64,000 nt of DNA, from the NCBI RefSeq assembly GCF_009727155.1, contig NZ_WNWM01000002.1, positions 1,612,001 through 1,676,000 on the forward strand, read 5' to 3'. Below, piece after piece: positions 34,602 to 43,402 of the stretch. Both the position numbers and the translations under genes were made by a program. Source of the DNA: Pseudoduganella dura (GTDB lineage Bacteria > Pseudomonadota > Gammaproteobacteria > Burkholderiales > Burkholderiaceae_D). The stretch's first letter is position 1. The number at the start of each line of letters is the position of its first letter. Under the pieces are notes generated by a model. That model searched no databases. It was not told the origin of the DNA and worked only from the letters and a program-made list of their open reading frames with translations.

Positions 34602-35008
34602 TGCCGGAGCGCCGCCTGGCGTGCATGTTCGTCGATGGCGTGGAAAACGCCGGCACCCAGTCGCTGCACTTCATCGGCGGCGCGCACGACCACATCCTGC
34701 TCGATGTGCCCGGCGCCGTGGCCGAACTGTGCATCTGGGTCAGCGTGGAGGCCCAGGCGGCGGCGCCGCTGCGCAAGCTGGCATTGTCGCTGTGGGCGCA
34801 CGGCATGGAAATCGACTGGATCACCTACGAGGATGCGGCCGTGGCGCCGCCCGAAGGCCGGCACGGGCCGGCCTACACCGTCGACCACATCTTCAGCATT
34901 CCCGCCTGGCTCACGTTCCGCGATTGCGTGTTCGAAGTGCGCGCCGCGGGCGACAACGCGGCGATCGGCACCGCGTTGCTGACCCTGGAGCTGCCGCCGC
35001 CTTTCTAA
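34601..35008 (+). CDS. Hypothetical protein coupled to the S24 repressor
   Basis: I do not recognise this 135-residue protein. Its ATG shares one base with the repressor stop (TGATG), so it is translationally coupled. The sequence is beta-rich and acidic (LACMFVDGVENAGTQSLHFIGGAHDHILLDVPGAVAELCIWVSVEA, WAHGMEIDWITYEDAAV, VDHIFSIPAWLTFRDCVFEVRAAGDNAAIGTALLTLELPPPF). There is no signal peptide or membrane segment. A single-domain beta-sandwich is plausible. Coupling suggests a partner or modulator of the repressor. Confidence 0.7.
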   Translation: MPERRLACMFVDGVENAGTQSLHFIGGAHDHILLDVPGAVAELCIWVSVEAQAAAPLRKLALSLWAHGMEIDWITYEDAAVAPPEGRHGPAYTVDHIFSIPAWLTFRDCVFEVRAAGDNAAIGTALLTLELPPPF

Positions 35009-35027
35009 AGCTGCTCCCGGTACATAT

Positions 35028-36056
35028 TCAGGCCAGGGCACCGTGGCGGCGCGCCATCATGGCGCCCGCCACCCTGCCGCCGACGCGCTTGCCGACGGCG
35101 ATCATCGGCTGCTCCACGAGGTGGAACGCGAGGTACGGGAAGACCAGCGCCATCGCCACGAATGCCCCCGCCTGCACCGCGAGCGGCAGGTGGTCCAACG
35201 AGCGGAACGCCACCATCAGCGCAGCGAAATGGGTGAGATAAATACCGTAGCTGTACTTGGCCACGATATGGCTGGCGCGATTGAGCCAGCGCGCGGACAG
35301 TTCGCCGAACCATGGAATCGCCAGCCCGAGCAGCAGGCACGTGATCCAGCGCGGACCCATCTGGTTTCCGTCGGACGCCACCCACGGTAGCGCGGCCAGC
35401 AACACCGCCGGCGGCCACAGCCACCCGGGCAGCACGCCGTGCCGGCCGAAGCGCCACGCGACCAGCCCCGGCAGGAAGCACGGCGCGTAATCGAGCACCA
35501 GCAGCCGGCCGGAAATCTCGGGCCGCAGGTGCGCGATCGGCAGCGCCAGCAGCCAGGCGCCAACCATCCACCACGCGGGGCGGCGGCGAAACGCCATGAA
35601 CAGGAACGGCAGCGCGCAGTACATCTGCAATTCGAGCGGCAGCGTCCACAGGCCGCCCACCATCGATTCCTCGAAGACCAGGTTTTGCGTCAGCGTGAGG
35701 TTGGCCAGCAGCTGGCGCGGCGTCCATGCCGATCCGGGCAGCGCCGCCGCGACCAGCACGCACACGATCGCCAGCGGATAGATGCGGAACACGCGATGCA
35801 CGAAGAACTCGGCCACGCGAGGCCAGCCCCACAGGCGGCTGCGCTCGAGGGAGCCCATCAATACATAACTGGTGTGGACAAAGAACATGATCACGCCGAG
35901 CTGGCCGACATGGTGCAGCAGTTCGCTGGACTGGCGCGTGACGATGATGACCGCATGTGAGCAGAACACGCACAGCACGGCGGCCGCGCGCACGAAATCC
36001 AGGTTGGCGCCGGCCGGGTGCATTGCCTGGCCCGTGCCCTTCGCAGCGGCGTTCAT
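35028..36056 (-). CDS. Acyltransferase family membrane protein (OafA/YrhL type), second of pair
   Basis: This 342-residue protein has about ten membrane helices. It contains the AT3 family hallmarks: LDFVRAAAVLCVFCSHA (conserved R-x-x-A and catalytic-type His) and VGGLWTLPLELQMYCALPF, the equivalent of the W-S-L-x-x-E motif. AT3 enzymes O-acylate surface polysaccharides or peptidoglycan. The first helix His lies in S-H-A. It overlaps the upstream acyltransferase by 4 bp (ATGA). The C-terminus is short and basic, with no SGNH extension. Confidence 0.88.
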   Translation of the reverse strand: MNAAAKGTGQAMHPAGANLDFVRAAAVLCVFCSHAVIIVTRQSSELLHHVGQLGVIMFFVHTSYVLMGSLERSRLWGWPRVAEFFVHRVFRIYPLAIVCVLVAAALPGSAWTPRQLLANLTLTQNLVFEESMVGGLWTLPLELQMYCALPFLFMAFRRRPAWWMVGAWLLALPIAHLRPEISGRLLVLDYAPCFLPGLVAWRFGRHGVLPGWLWPPAVLLAALPWVASDGNQMGPRWITCLLLGLAIPWFGELSARWLNRASHIVAKYSYGIYLTHFAALMVAFRSLDHLPLAVQAGAFVAMALVFPYLAFHLVEQPMIAVGKRVGGRVAGAMMARRHGALA

Positions 36057-37060
36057 GCGGCGATCCTTTCAGGCCGCGGCGCATCGCCGCCCGACCATTT
36101 ACGATTGAGCCAGCGCCGCGCCGGCCCCTCGATGAGATAAAAACTCGCTACCCCCAGGCACAGCGACAGCGCCAGCCCGGCCAGGCGCTGGGCCCACGAG
36201 CCGTCGCCATACAGGTAGGCCGGCTGCTGCCACAGGTACAGCGAATACGACCACAGCCCCAGCATCCGCAGCGGCTTCCACGACAGCACGCGCTGCACCA
36301 GCGGCGTGGCCGATGGCAGCAGGTTCACCGCCAGCGCGAACAGCAGGCCGCCCGCGTAGGTCTGCACCAGCACCGGCACCGACCACCATTGCGTGAGCAT
36401 CGCCGCGCCGAAGATCGCGCCCCAGGCCGGTGCCGGCACCGCGATGCGGCGCTGGCCGATCAGCAGGTACAGGAACACCGAGGCGAACAGCGTGAAAGCG
36501 GCGATCTCCGTATGCAGCAGCATGCCCGTCAGCGCGCGGCCTTCGTGGTGCGTCACGTACCATGCGCCCGCCACGATGCTGATGCCCATGCACAGCGTGA
36601 CGGCCAGCAGCATCCGGCTGCCCGAGCGCCCCGCCGCGACGGCCATCCCCGCCAGCAGCAGGTAACTGTGCTCCTCGACGCACAGCGACCAGAAGTGCCC
36701 GACCGGCAGCACGGCATGCCCCAGTTCGCCCGGAAAGTAGTTGAACGTGAACGTGGCCGCGGCCAGCAGCTCGGACCATGAAACCGGCATGCCGGCAAGC
36801 GCGCAGCCCAATACCACCACGGCCAGGTACACGTACGCCGCCGGGAATATGCGCGCGACGCGGCGGCGCAGGAAGTGCCCCACGGGCACGCGCTGCGTGA
36901 TCAGCAGCCGCACCATCAGGAAGCCGGACAGCGCAAAGAACAGCCGCACGCCCACCGCCCCCATGTTCACGCCGGGCACCGGCAAATAGTGGCCGACCAG
37001 CAGCAGCAGGATCGCCAGGCCGCGCCAACCGTCGAGGTACGTGAGCTGTTCGGAGCGCAT
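36053..37060 (-). CDS. Acyltransferase family membrane protein (OafA/YrhL type), first of pair
   Basis: This 335-residue AT3-family protein starts MRSEQLTYLDGWRGLAILLLLVGHYLPVPGV, with the diagnostic L-D-G-W-R-G-L-A-I-L and the helix-1 His. LFFALSGFLMVRLL is the conserved F-F-x-x-S-G-F motif, RRRVARIFPAAYVYL the R-R-x-x-R-I-x-P motif, and GHFWSLCVEEHSYLLL the W-S-L-x-x-E-x-x-x-Y motif, so catalytic residues are intact. It likely acetylates a cell-surface glycan. It is the first gene of a two-gene operon. A palindromic repeat lies upstream. Confidence 0.9.
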   Translation of the reverse strand: MRSEQLTYLDGWRGLAILLLLVGHYLPVPGVNMGAVGVRLFFALSGFLMVRLLITQRVPVGHFLRRRVARIFPAAYVYLAVVVLGCALAGMPVSWSELLAAATFTFNYFPGELGHAVLPVGHFWSLCVEEHSYLLLAGMAVAAGRSGSRMLLAVTLCMGISIVAGAWYVTHHEGRALTGMLLHTEIAAFTLFASVFLYLLIGQRRIAVPAPAWGAIFGAAMLTQWWSVPVLVQTYAGGLLFALAVNLLPSATPLVQRVLSWKPLRMLGLWSYSLYLWQQPAYLYGDGSWAQRLAGLALSLCLGVASFYLIEGPARRWLNRKWSGGDAPRPERIAA

Positions 37061-37164
37061 GCGGCCTCCTGCCGGGTAAAAAAGGTATTGTCATTTGTTA
37101 TTTTATTTTTGGCAAGCTTTCGCGGGGAGGCTGTTGCAAGCCCGCTCCTCAGGACCGGGCAATC

Positions 37165-37217
37165 CAGGAATATTTCTCAAAACCGGGGTCAGACCCCAGT
37201 TTTTGGAAATATTCCTG
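37165..37217. repeat. 53-bp palindrome with GGGGTCAGACCCC core
   Basis: Outer arms CAGGAATATTTC and GGAAATATTCCTG, inner arms AAAAC and GTTTT, and the 13-bp core at about 37184-37196 form one long hairpin. Its outline matches the element at 16501. Confidence 0.9.
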
Positions 37218-37359
37218 AAAACCGGGTCGCGGGAGCGTAAGGCCGAGCCTCACCCGCTACGCAGGCGAGGAGGATGCTTCGCCGGAATCCATCGATCAAG
37301 CCGATGACTATTCCCGCCCCGCCATCCATGACCCCGCCGTTTTCCGCTACCTTTCCCCG

Positions 37360-40300
37360 ATGAGCATACGATTCGCAGTCACCCTCGCCTGCCTGCTCGC
37401 AGGCGTTGGCATGGGCCAGGGCGCGGCGCACGCGGCGCCGGCCTACAAGCCCGAGGCACCGTCCCTCGTCCCCAACCTGCAGGGCCGGCTCGACCGGCCG
37501 CTGCGCTACCGCCCAGAGGGCGCCGACTTCGTCATCGACGAGGGTCGCGAGTTCTTCAACCGCCCGCTCTACGGCGGCAACACGGCGTTCCGCGTGGACG
37601 GCGGCGACCGCCCCGAGTTCGCGCTGTACCTGCCGGGCCGCGGCGGCAACCTGCGCCTCGGGGTACGCACGAAGGGCGGCACGCTGTGGCTGCACGAGGC
37701 GCGGCATGTGCAGACCCGCTATCGCCCCGGGGAACTGCATTACGAGATCGCCGACGGTCTGCTGGGCCCGAACGGGCGTATCCGGGTGGCGGCCGTGGCC
37801 TATGCCGCGACCGAAGGCCTGGCGGTGGAAATACGGGGCGAAGGATTGGCCGCGGGCGCCGAACTGGTATTCGCCTTCGGCCCCGGCAACGGCCAGCGCG
37901 GCCGCCGCGACGGCGACATCGGCACCGAGCGCGTGCCCATCGGCGAATTCTTCCAGTTCTCGCCCGCGTTCGCGCGCGGCGCGAAGTTCGACGTGTCCGG
38001 CCACGGCTTCACGGTCGCCACCGCGAAGGCCACCATCAGCATGACAATGGGCACCAGCGTTGGCACCAGCGTTGGCACCACCGCCGGCGCCGCGCCGCAA
38101 GTATGGAAAGCGCCCGCCGGCCAGTGGAATGCGTTACCCACGCTGCTCGCCTCCGCCGGCATCGGGGCGGGCGACGAAAACGTCGCCGTCGGCCGCGTGC
38201 CGCTCGGCGCGGCACCGGTGCACCTGGCGCTGCAGGTCGTGGCGCGCGAACAGCCCCGCGAGCAGCAGGTCTATCGGGAAGCGGGCGCCAGCGACGACAG
38301 CGGCAAGCGTCAAACCCTGCTGCCACGCTTCACGCCGGCCGAACTGCCGCAACGCTTCGCCGACGCCACCGGCCACTTCGCCCGGCTGCGCAACCACGTG
38401 CGCATCGAAACGCCGGACCCTTACCTGGACGCCGCGATGGGCGCGCTGAACGTGGCGGCCGATGCGGTGTGGGACGATACCCAGCAGGCGATCATGCACG
38501 GCGCCGTGGCGTGGCGCACGAAACTGCTGGGCTGGCGCGGCCCATATGCGCTCGATGCGCTGGGCTGGCACGAGCGCTTCCGCCGCAATGCCGATGCGTG
38601 GACCGTGCGCCAGGATACATCGCCGGTTCCCGGCTCGCCGCCGCCGCCCGAGCGCGCCACCAACCTCGCCCGCAACGAGGAAGGACTGCATTCGAACGGC
38701 GACATGAGCAAGTCGCACTACGACATGAACATCGGCTTCGTCGACGCGCTGCTGCGCCACCTGCTGTGGACCGGCGACATGGATTACGCGCTCGCCGCCT
38801 GGCCCGTGCTGGAGCGCCACCTGGCGTGGGAGCGCCGGCTGTTCCGCCGCGAGTTCGGCCCGTCGAAACTGCCGCTGTACGACGCCTATGCCGCCATCTG
38901 GGCCAGCGACGACCTGTTCTACAACGGCGGCGGCGCCACCCACACCACCGCCTACAACGCCTGGCACAACACGATGGCCGCGCGTATCGCCCGGCTGATC
39001 GGCAAGGACCCGGCGCCTTACGAAGCGGAAGCCGCGGCCATCCACCGCGCGCTGCGCGAGCAGCTGTGGATGCCGGAACGCGGCGCATTCGCCGAATACC
39101 GCGACGCCCTGGGCGGCCGGCAGCTGCACCCCAGCTACGCGCTGTGGACCTTCTATCACACGCTCGATTCGCGTGTGCCCACGCCGTTCGAGGCGGCGCG
39201 CATGGCGGCCGACCTGGACCGCCACCTGCGCCCGATCCCGGTACGGGGCCCCGGCGTGCCGGCCGACCGCCCGTATGCGGTGCTGCCCACCACGGACTGG
39301 ATGCCGTATTCCTGGTCGATCAACAACGTGGTGATGTCCGAGAACCTGCATACGGCCCTCGCCTACTGGCAGGCGGACCGCGCCGAGACCGCGTTCGCCC
39401 TCGCGAAAGGCGCGCTGCTGGCCAGCCTGTATATGGGCATCAGCCCGGGCAACATCGGCAGCATGAATTACCTCGACGTCTACCGCCGCGAATCGCAGCG
39501 CGACTTCGCGGACGGCTCGGGCGTGATGTCCCGCGCGCTGGTCGAAGGCCTGTTCGGCGTGCGGCCCGATGCGCTGGCGGGCGTGCTGACGGTGCGGCCG
39601 GGCTTCCCCCACGACTGGCACCACGCGCGCCTCGCGCACCCGGACGTGGCCGTGGCCTGGCGCCGCGACGGCAATCACGAAACGTGGACGGTCAGCCAGC
39701 ACGGCAAGCGCTTCCGGACGCTGGCCTTGCAGGTACCCGCCCGCGCCGCCGAGATCGCGGCCGTGACGGTGGATGGCAAGCCGGCCCGCTGGCAAGCGGA
39801 AGCCGGCGCCGTCGGTGCGCCGCGCCTGCTGGTGGAGGTGCCGCTGCACGCCGCCGTGACGATCGATATCGCCTGGCGCGGCGACGCCATCGAGGACGCG
39901 CGCGCGGCCCCGGCGGCGGCCGCTCCAGGCAACGGTTTCATGCGGGACGGCTCGACCCGGGAAGGTTTTACGCAAGAAGGTTTTACGCAAATGCGCCAGG
40001 GCGACTTCACCTGGTGGCGCGCCGCGCCGTCCGCGCCGCCGCCATCGGCCTGCACCCTCGAAGGCCCCGGCTGGACTGCCGGCGCGCCGGTGCGTTCCCG
40101 GCACGTCGAACTGGCGTTCAACGACCGCGTGACGGAGCTGTTCAAGCCGTTCAAATACCTGTCGCCCCGTTCGGCGCACGTCACGCTGGCCCTGCCGGCG
40201 CAAGGCGCCGGCGCCTGGGCCGGCCACGTCAACGAATTGCCGGTCGTCGACGATGCCGGCCTGCGCGCGCTCGGCGGCACGCTGCGGCTGCCGAACGGGC

Positions 40301-40794
40301 TGTCGTTCGCCACGCCCGTCGCCGGCGCCAACGTGGCATTCACCTCGCTGTGGGACAACTACCCGCGCGATACCACCGTGCCGCTGTCCGGCCGGGCGGC
40401 GCGCGCATTCCTGCTGATGGCCGGTTCCACCAACCACATGCAGAGCCGCATCGACAACGGCGAGATCGTGGTGGCGTATGCCGACGGCACCACCGCGCGC
40501 ACGCCGCTGCGCAACCCGGACAACTGGTGGCCCGTCGAGCGCGACTACTTCACGGACGACTACCAGTTCCCGCTGTGCGGCGCGCTGCCCGTGCGCGTGG
40601 ACCTGAAGACGGCCATGGTACGGGTGCCCGACCCCGCCACGTTCAAGGGCGCCGGCCGCGAAGCCATCGACGGCGGCGCCGCCACGGTGCTGCAGGTGCC
40701 GCTGGACCGTTCGAAGACGTTGAAGAGCGTGACCGTGCGCACGCTGGCCAACGATGTCGTCATCGGCCTGATGGGGGTGACGCTGGACCGGTGA
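37360..40794 (+). CDS. Large secreted DUF4450 protein, six-hairpin glycosidase-like
   Basis: This 1144-residue exported protein has the signal peptide MSIRFAVTLACLLAGVGMGQGAAHA. Residues about 35-235 (LQGRLDRPLRYRPEGADFVIDEGREFFNRPLYGGNTAFRVDGGDRPEFALYLPGRGGNLRLGV) form the DUF4450 beta-sandwich. The centre (about 340-830) looks like an (alpha/alpha)6 barrel: TKLLGWRGPYALDALGWHERF, NEEGLHSNGDMSKSHYDMNIGFVDALLRHLLWTGD, PLYDAYAAIWASDDLFYNGGGATHTTAYNAW, MPYSWSINNVVMSENLHTALAYW. A C-terminal beta domain follows. Acidic residues in these motifs could be catalytic, but activity and substrate are unknown. Two in-frame duplications occur (38050-38073 and 39961-39990). Confidence 0.82.
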   Translation: MSIRFAVTLACLLAGVGMGQGAAHAAPAYKPEAPSLVPNLQGRLDRPLRYRPEGADFVIDEGREFFNRPLYGGNTAFRVDGGDRPEFALYLPGRGGNLRLGVRTKGGTLWLHEARHVQTRYRPGELHYEIADGLLGPNGRIRVAAVAYAATEGLAVEIRGEGLAAGAELVFAFGPGNGQRGRRDGDIGTERVPIGEFFQFSPAFARGAKFDVSGHGFTVATAKATISMTMGTSVGTSVGTTAGAAPQVWKAPAGQWNALPTLLASAGIGAGDENVAVGRVPLGAAPVHLALQVVAREQPREQQVYREAGASDDSGKRQTLLPRFTPAELPQRFADATGHFARLRNHVRIETPDPYLDAAMGALNVAADAVWDDTQQAIMHGAVAWRTKLLGWRGPYALDALGWHERFRRNADAWTVRQDTSPVPGSPPPPERATNLARNEEGLHSNGDMSKSHYDMNIGFVDALLRHLLWTGDMDYALAAWPVLERHLAWERRLFRREFGPSKLPLYDAYAAIWASDDLFYNGGGATHTTAYNAWHNTMAARIARLIGKDPAPYEAEAAAIHRALREQLWMPERGAFAEYRDALGGRQLHPSYALWTFYHTLDSRVPTPFEAARMAADLDRHLRPIPVRGPGVPADRPYAVLPTTDWMPYSWSINNVVMSENLHTALAYWQADRAETAFALAKGALLASLYMGISPGNIGSMNYLDVYRRESQRDFADGSGVMSRALVEGLFGVRPDALAGVLTVRPGFPHDWHHARLAHPDVAVAWRRDGNHETWTVSQHGKRFRTLALQVPARAAEIAAVTVDGKPARWQAEAGAVGAPRLLVEVPLHAAVTIDIAWRGDAIEDARAAPAAAAPGNGFMRDGSTREGFTQEGFTQMRQGDFTWWRAAPSAPPPSACTLEGPGWTAGAPVRSRHVELAFNDRVTELFKPFKYLSPRSAHVTLALPAQGAGAWAGHVNELPVVDDAGLRALGGTLRLPNGLSFATPVAGANVAFTSLWDNYPRDTTVPLSGRAARAFLLMAGSTNHMQSRIDNGEIVVAYADGTTARTPLRNPDNWWPVERDYFTDDYQFPLCGALPVRVDLKTAMVRVPDPATFKGAGREAIDGGAATVLQVPLDRSKTLKSVTVRTLANDVVIGLMGVTLDR
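39961..39990 (+). repeat. In-frame 15-bp duplication within the DUF4450 gene
   Basis: GAAGGTTTTACGCAA occurs twice in a row and encodes EGFTQ-EGFTQ in a linker before the C-terminal domain. The preceding codons (REGF) suggest a partial third unit. Confidence 0.9.
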
Positions 40795-40845
40795 ACCTGC
40801 ACCGGCAACTCCGCACGCGACAACCTGACCTGGAGATGTTCAACC

Positions 40846-41550
40846 ATGCAATTCGCCACGACCGCCGGCAGCACGCTGCTGTGCTCCACGCTGATCGCAA
40901 CGACAATGTTCATTCACACCGCAAGGGCTGGAAACATGGAAAAAGAGTGCTCCGTCAAGCTGCCCGGCATCCACTTCACGAAGTGCCTGAACGACGCCGA
41001 CCGGAAAGCCACCGTGGCCGGCGATGCGGTCACCATCGTGGCCGGCGCGAAGCAGGATTATTTCAACGACCCGGACGACAAGCTGTCGAACAACACGGCG
41101 CCGGTGCTGCTGACCAGAGTCGACAACACCAGGCCGTTCACGTTCGTGGCCCGGGTGGCGCCGCAGTTCAAGGCCACGTATGACGCCGGCGCGCTGTACC
41201 TGTTCGTGACCGAAAAACTGTGGCAGAAGTTCGCCTTCGAACTGGACGAACGCGGCACCACGCGGATCGTGAGCGTGCGCACGATCGACACCTCCGATGA
41301 CGCCAACCACGATCCCGTCAGCGACAAGGCCACTTACCTGAAACTGTCGTCCGACACGAAGACCGTGGGCCTCTACTACTCGAAGGACAAGACCACCTGG
41401 CACCTCGCACGGCTCTACAGGAACAGCTATCCGGCCACCGTGTGGCTGGGGCTGAGCGCGCAATCGCCGCTGGGCGACGGCAGCGGCACGGCGTTCACGG
41501 CGCCGGTGCTGACGAAGGAAAGCGTGAAGGATTTCAGGCTGGGGAACTGA
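40846..41550 (+). CDS. Secreted DUF1349 domain protein
   Basis: This 234-residue protein has a signal peptide (MQFATTAGSTLLCSTLIATTMFIHTARA). The body is concanavalin-like: KQDYFNDPDDKLSNNTAPVLLTRVDNTRPFTFVARVAPQFKATYDAGALYLFVTEKLWQKFAFELDERGTTRIVSVRTIDTSDDANHD, then TKTVGLYYSKDKTTWHLARLYRN. This matches DUF1349, whose members often bind or process carbohydrate. It lies 51 bp after the DUF4450 gene on the same strand with its own TGGAG site. The two are probably co-transcribed and may act together on an extracellular glycan. A glycan role is inference. Confidence 0.85.
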   Translation: MQFATTAGSTLLCSTLIATTMFIHTARAGNMEKECSVKLPGIHFTKCLNDADRKATVAGDAVTIVAGAKQDYFNDPDDKLSNNTAPVLLTRVDNTRPFTFVARVAPQFKATYDAGALYLFVTEKLWQKFAFELDERGTTRIVSVRTIDTSDDANHDPVSDKATYLKLSSDTKTVGLYYSKDKTTWHLARLYRNSYPATVWLGLSAQSPLGDGSGTAFTAPVLTKESVKDFRLGN

Positions 41551-41702
41551 GGGGCGGGCCGTCACCTGCTGCAGATCGGCCGTCGAAGCGCTTGCCGCCT
41601 GCCGCGCGATCGGCGGCCCGCCGGCGTCGGGCAGGCGCACGGTAGCTTCGACCAGCAGGATGATGCGGAAACATCCGTGCAATCTTATCGCCCCAGTCAT
41701 GG

Positions 41703-42350
41703 TTATCTGGCGCCGATGGCCCGCGTGACCGCACGCATCACGTCGAGATCGGCTTCCGTAGCCGGCAGCTCGATGGCGCAGCGCTTGCCGGTGCGCGGAT
41801 TGAACAGCCCTACGCTGAAGCGGGCGGGTTCGCCCTCGCTGTGCGTGGCGCGAAAGTTCCACTGCTTCCTGCCGATGCGCACCACGAGTTCGGGAGCATC
41901 GTCGCACGTCGAGACGCCGAGCTGGGTGCGGGGCAGCGCCCGGCCGCCGTTATCCGCCGCCAGGTGCAGCAGGATGAAGTGCAGCACATCGGCCACCGAA
42001 TACATCCGCAGCACGGGCGCGATCCGCTCGATGGTGCTGGCCGACGTGATGAACCAGTGCGGGCACGGGCACTCGTTCAGCAGATTCTGCAGCGGCGCGT
42101 GGCACTGGTGGCAGCAGCCCTGTTCGCGGGCCGCCAGGAAGCGCTCGCGGCGGCGCGTGTCGCGGCCGAACGGGGCCAGGGCGGCGATGCCGCGGGCCAG
42201 CGGATCGGCGCTCGCGGCCGGCGGTGCGGGCATGGCCGGCGCGCGCGGCTCCGCCACCGGATGGGAGCGGGCTGGCATGGCGCCCGGCCATGTCCGGCCG
42301 GCCAGGCGTTCGGTGTCGGGCGTTACCCGTTCGGCTGTTCCAGTATTCAT
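41703..42350 (-). CDS. Hypothetical protein with Cys-rich knuckle
   Basis: I do not recognise this 215-residue protein. The first 70 residues are Pro/Ala/Arg-rich and probably disordered. The middle has closely spaced Cys residues (GCCHQCHAPLQNLLNECPCPHW) that could form a zinc knuckle. The C-terminal half looks folded (IERIAPVLRMYSVADVLHFILLHLAADNGG, STCDDAPELVVRIGRKQWNFRATHSEGEPARFSVGLFNPRTGKRCAIELPATEADLDVMRAVTRAI). The ATG at 42350 follows GAGGTGGGA. It is divergent from nmrA, so its promoter shares the region holding the TetR-site candidate. Confidence 0.65.
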   Translation of the reverse strand: MNTGTAERVTPDTERLAGRTWPGAMPARSHPVAEPRAPAMPAPPAASADPLARGIAALAPFGRDTRRRERFLAAREQGCCHQCHAPLQNLLNECPCPHWFITSASTIERIAPVLRMYSVADVLHFILLHLAADNGGRALPRTQLGVSTCDDAPELVVRIGRKQWNFRATHSEGEPARFSVGLFNPRTGKRCAIELPATEADLDVMRAVTRAIGAR

Positions 42351-42455
42351 TCCCACCTCGCTCTGTTGTCTCACATGATTTGACGAACGGCGGGCGGATT
42401 TCCTCCGCTGAAACGAGAAAATGTTTACCTTGACAATTAGATGTCGATTGAATTC

Positions 42456-42470
42456 TAATTTGGATGTTGA
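42456..42470 (+). promoter_or_regulatory. Operator candidate TAATTTGGATGTTGA upstream of nmrA
   Basis: The same 15-mer occurs in inverse orientation at 46585-46599, just before the tetR gene. Here it lies 29 bp before the nmrA start codon and is preceded by ATTC, giving ATTCTAAT, which also recurs at the other site. It is probably bound by the TetR protein encoded at 46620. Confidence 0.7.
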
Positions 42471-42498
42471 TCATCATCTTACTTGCCAGGGAGTTTTC

Positions 42499-43377
42499 AT
42501 GGGTACCAGGACTTTTCTCGTTGCCGGCGCCACCGGCGATACCGGCCGCCATACCGCGCACGAGCTGCTAGCCGGCGGGCACGCGGTTCGCGCCTTCGTG
42601 CACCGGGTCGATGAGCGCTCGGAAGCGCTGCGCGCCGCAGGCGCGGACATCGTGACCGGCGACCTGCTCGATATCGATGCCGTGCGCGCGGCGCTCGATG
42701 GCGTGCACGGCGCCTACTTTGTCTACCCGCTGCGCCCCGGCCTGCTCGATGCCACCGCGTATTTCGCCCAGGCGGCGCGCGAAGCCGGCACCGGCGTCGT
42801 GGTCAACATGTCGCAGATCTCGGCTCGACGCGATGCCGCCAGCAATGCCGCGCGCAATCACTGGATCGCCGAGCGGGTGTTCGACTGGTCCGGCGTGCCG
42901 GTGGTGCACGTGCGCCCCACCTATTTCGCCGAGTGGCTGCTGTATCCGCACGTGCGCGCGGCGATCCGCGACGAAGGCCTGATCAAGCTGCCGTTCGGCA
43001 CCGGGCGCCACGCGCCGATCGCCGCCGAAGACCAGGGCCGCGCCATCGCCGCCCTGCTGGCCGATCCGGCACCGCACCTCGGCCGCACCTACACGCTGAA
43101 CGGCCCGGAAGAGATGGACGAACATGGCATCGCCGCCGCTGTCGGCGAGGTGCTCGGCCGCACCATCAGCTACCAGCCGATTTCCATCGACGAGTACCGC
43201 GCGCGGCTCGCCGCCACCGGCCTGTGGCCGTACCTGATCCAGCACCTGGTCGAAGTGGGGATCGACTGCAGCAACGGCGTATTCCGGGGCACCGACCGGA
43301 TCATCGGATCGCTCACCGGCAAGGGGCCGATGACTGTGCAGGCATTCGTCCGCAAGCATGCCGCTGCATTCGGCTGA
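42499..43377 (+). CDS. NmrA/atypical SDR-family NAD(P)-binding protein
   Basis: This 292-residue Rossmann protein begins with TFLVAGATGDTGRHTAHELLAGGHAVRAFVH, the G-A-T-G-x-x-G nucleotide-binding motif of NmrA-like and quinone-reductase-2-type proteins. DIVTGDLLDIDAVRAALDGVHGAYFVYPLRPGLLDATAYFAQAAREAGTGVVVNMSQISA and the VHVRPTYFAEWLLY segment fit the same family. It lacks the SDR Y-x-x-x-K dyad, so it may sense redox state or act as a reductase. AGGGAG precedes ATG 42499. It is the first gene of an operon with the RND pump, 25 bp apart. Confidence 0.88.
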   Translation: MGTRTFLVAGATGDTGRHTAHELLAGGHAVRAFVHRVDERSEALRAAGADIVTGDLLDIDAVRAALDGVHGAYFVYPLRPGLLDATAYFAQAAREAGTGVVVNMSQISARRDAASNAARNHWIAERVFDWSGVPVVHVRPTYFAEWLLYPHVRAAIRDEGLIKLPFGTGRHAPIAAEDQGRAIAALLADPAPHLGRTYTLNGPEEMDEHGIAAAVGEVLGRTISYQPISIDEYRARLAATGLWPYLIQHLVEVGIDCSNGVFRGTDRIIGSLTGKGPMTVQAFVRKHAAAFG

Positions 43378-43402
43378 ACGCACGCACCTCGAAAGGAACA
43401 GC

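Noticed and set aside
33228..35008. Complete prophage around the S24 repressor
   Set aside because: Flanking genes (CAP protein, acyltransferases) are ordinary chromosomal genes; no integrase, terminase, tail or capsid gene and no attachment-site repeats were seen.
37686..41183. 1165-codon open frame overlapping the DUF4450 gene in another frame
   Set aside because: It is Arg/Pro/Gly-rich low-complexity sequence, a shadow of a high-GC gene. The frame with signal peptide and domains is the real one.
41551..41702. Possible gene fragment between DUF1349 and the Cys-rich protein
   Set aside because: Open frames here are short, without ribosome binding sites or recognisable motifs.
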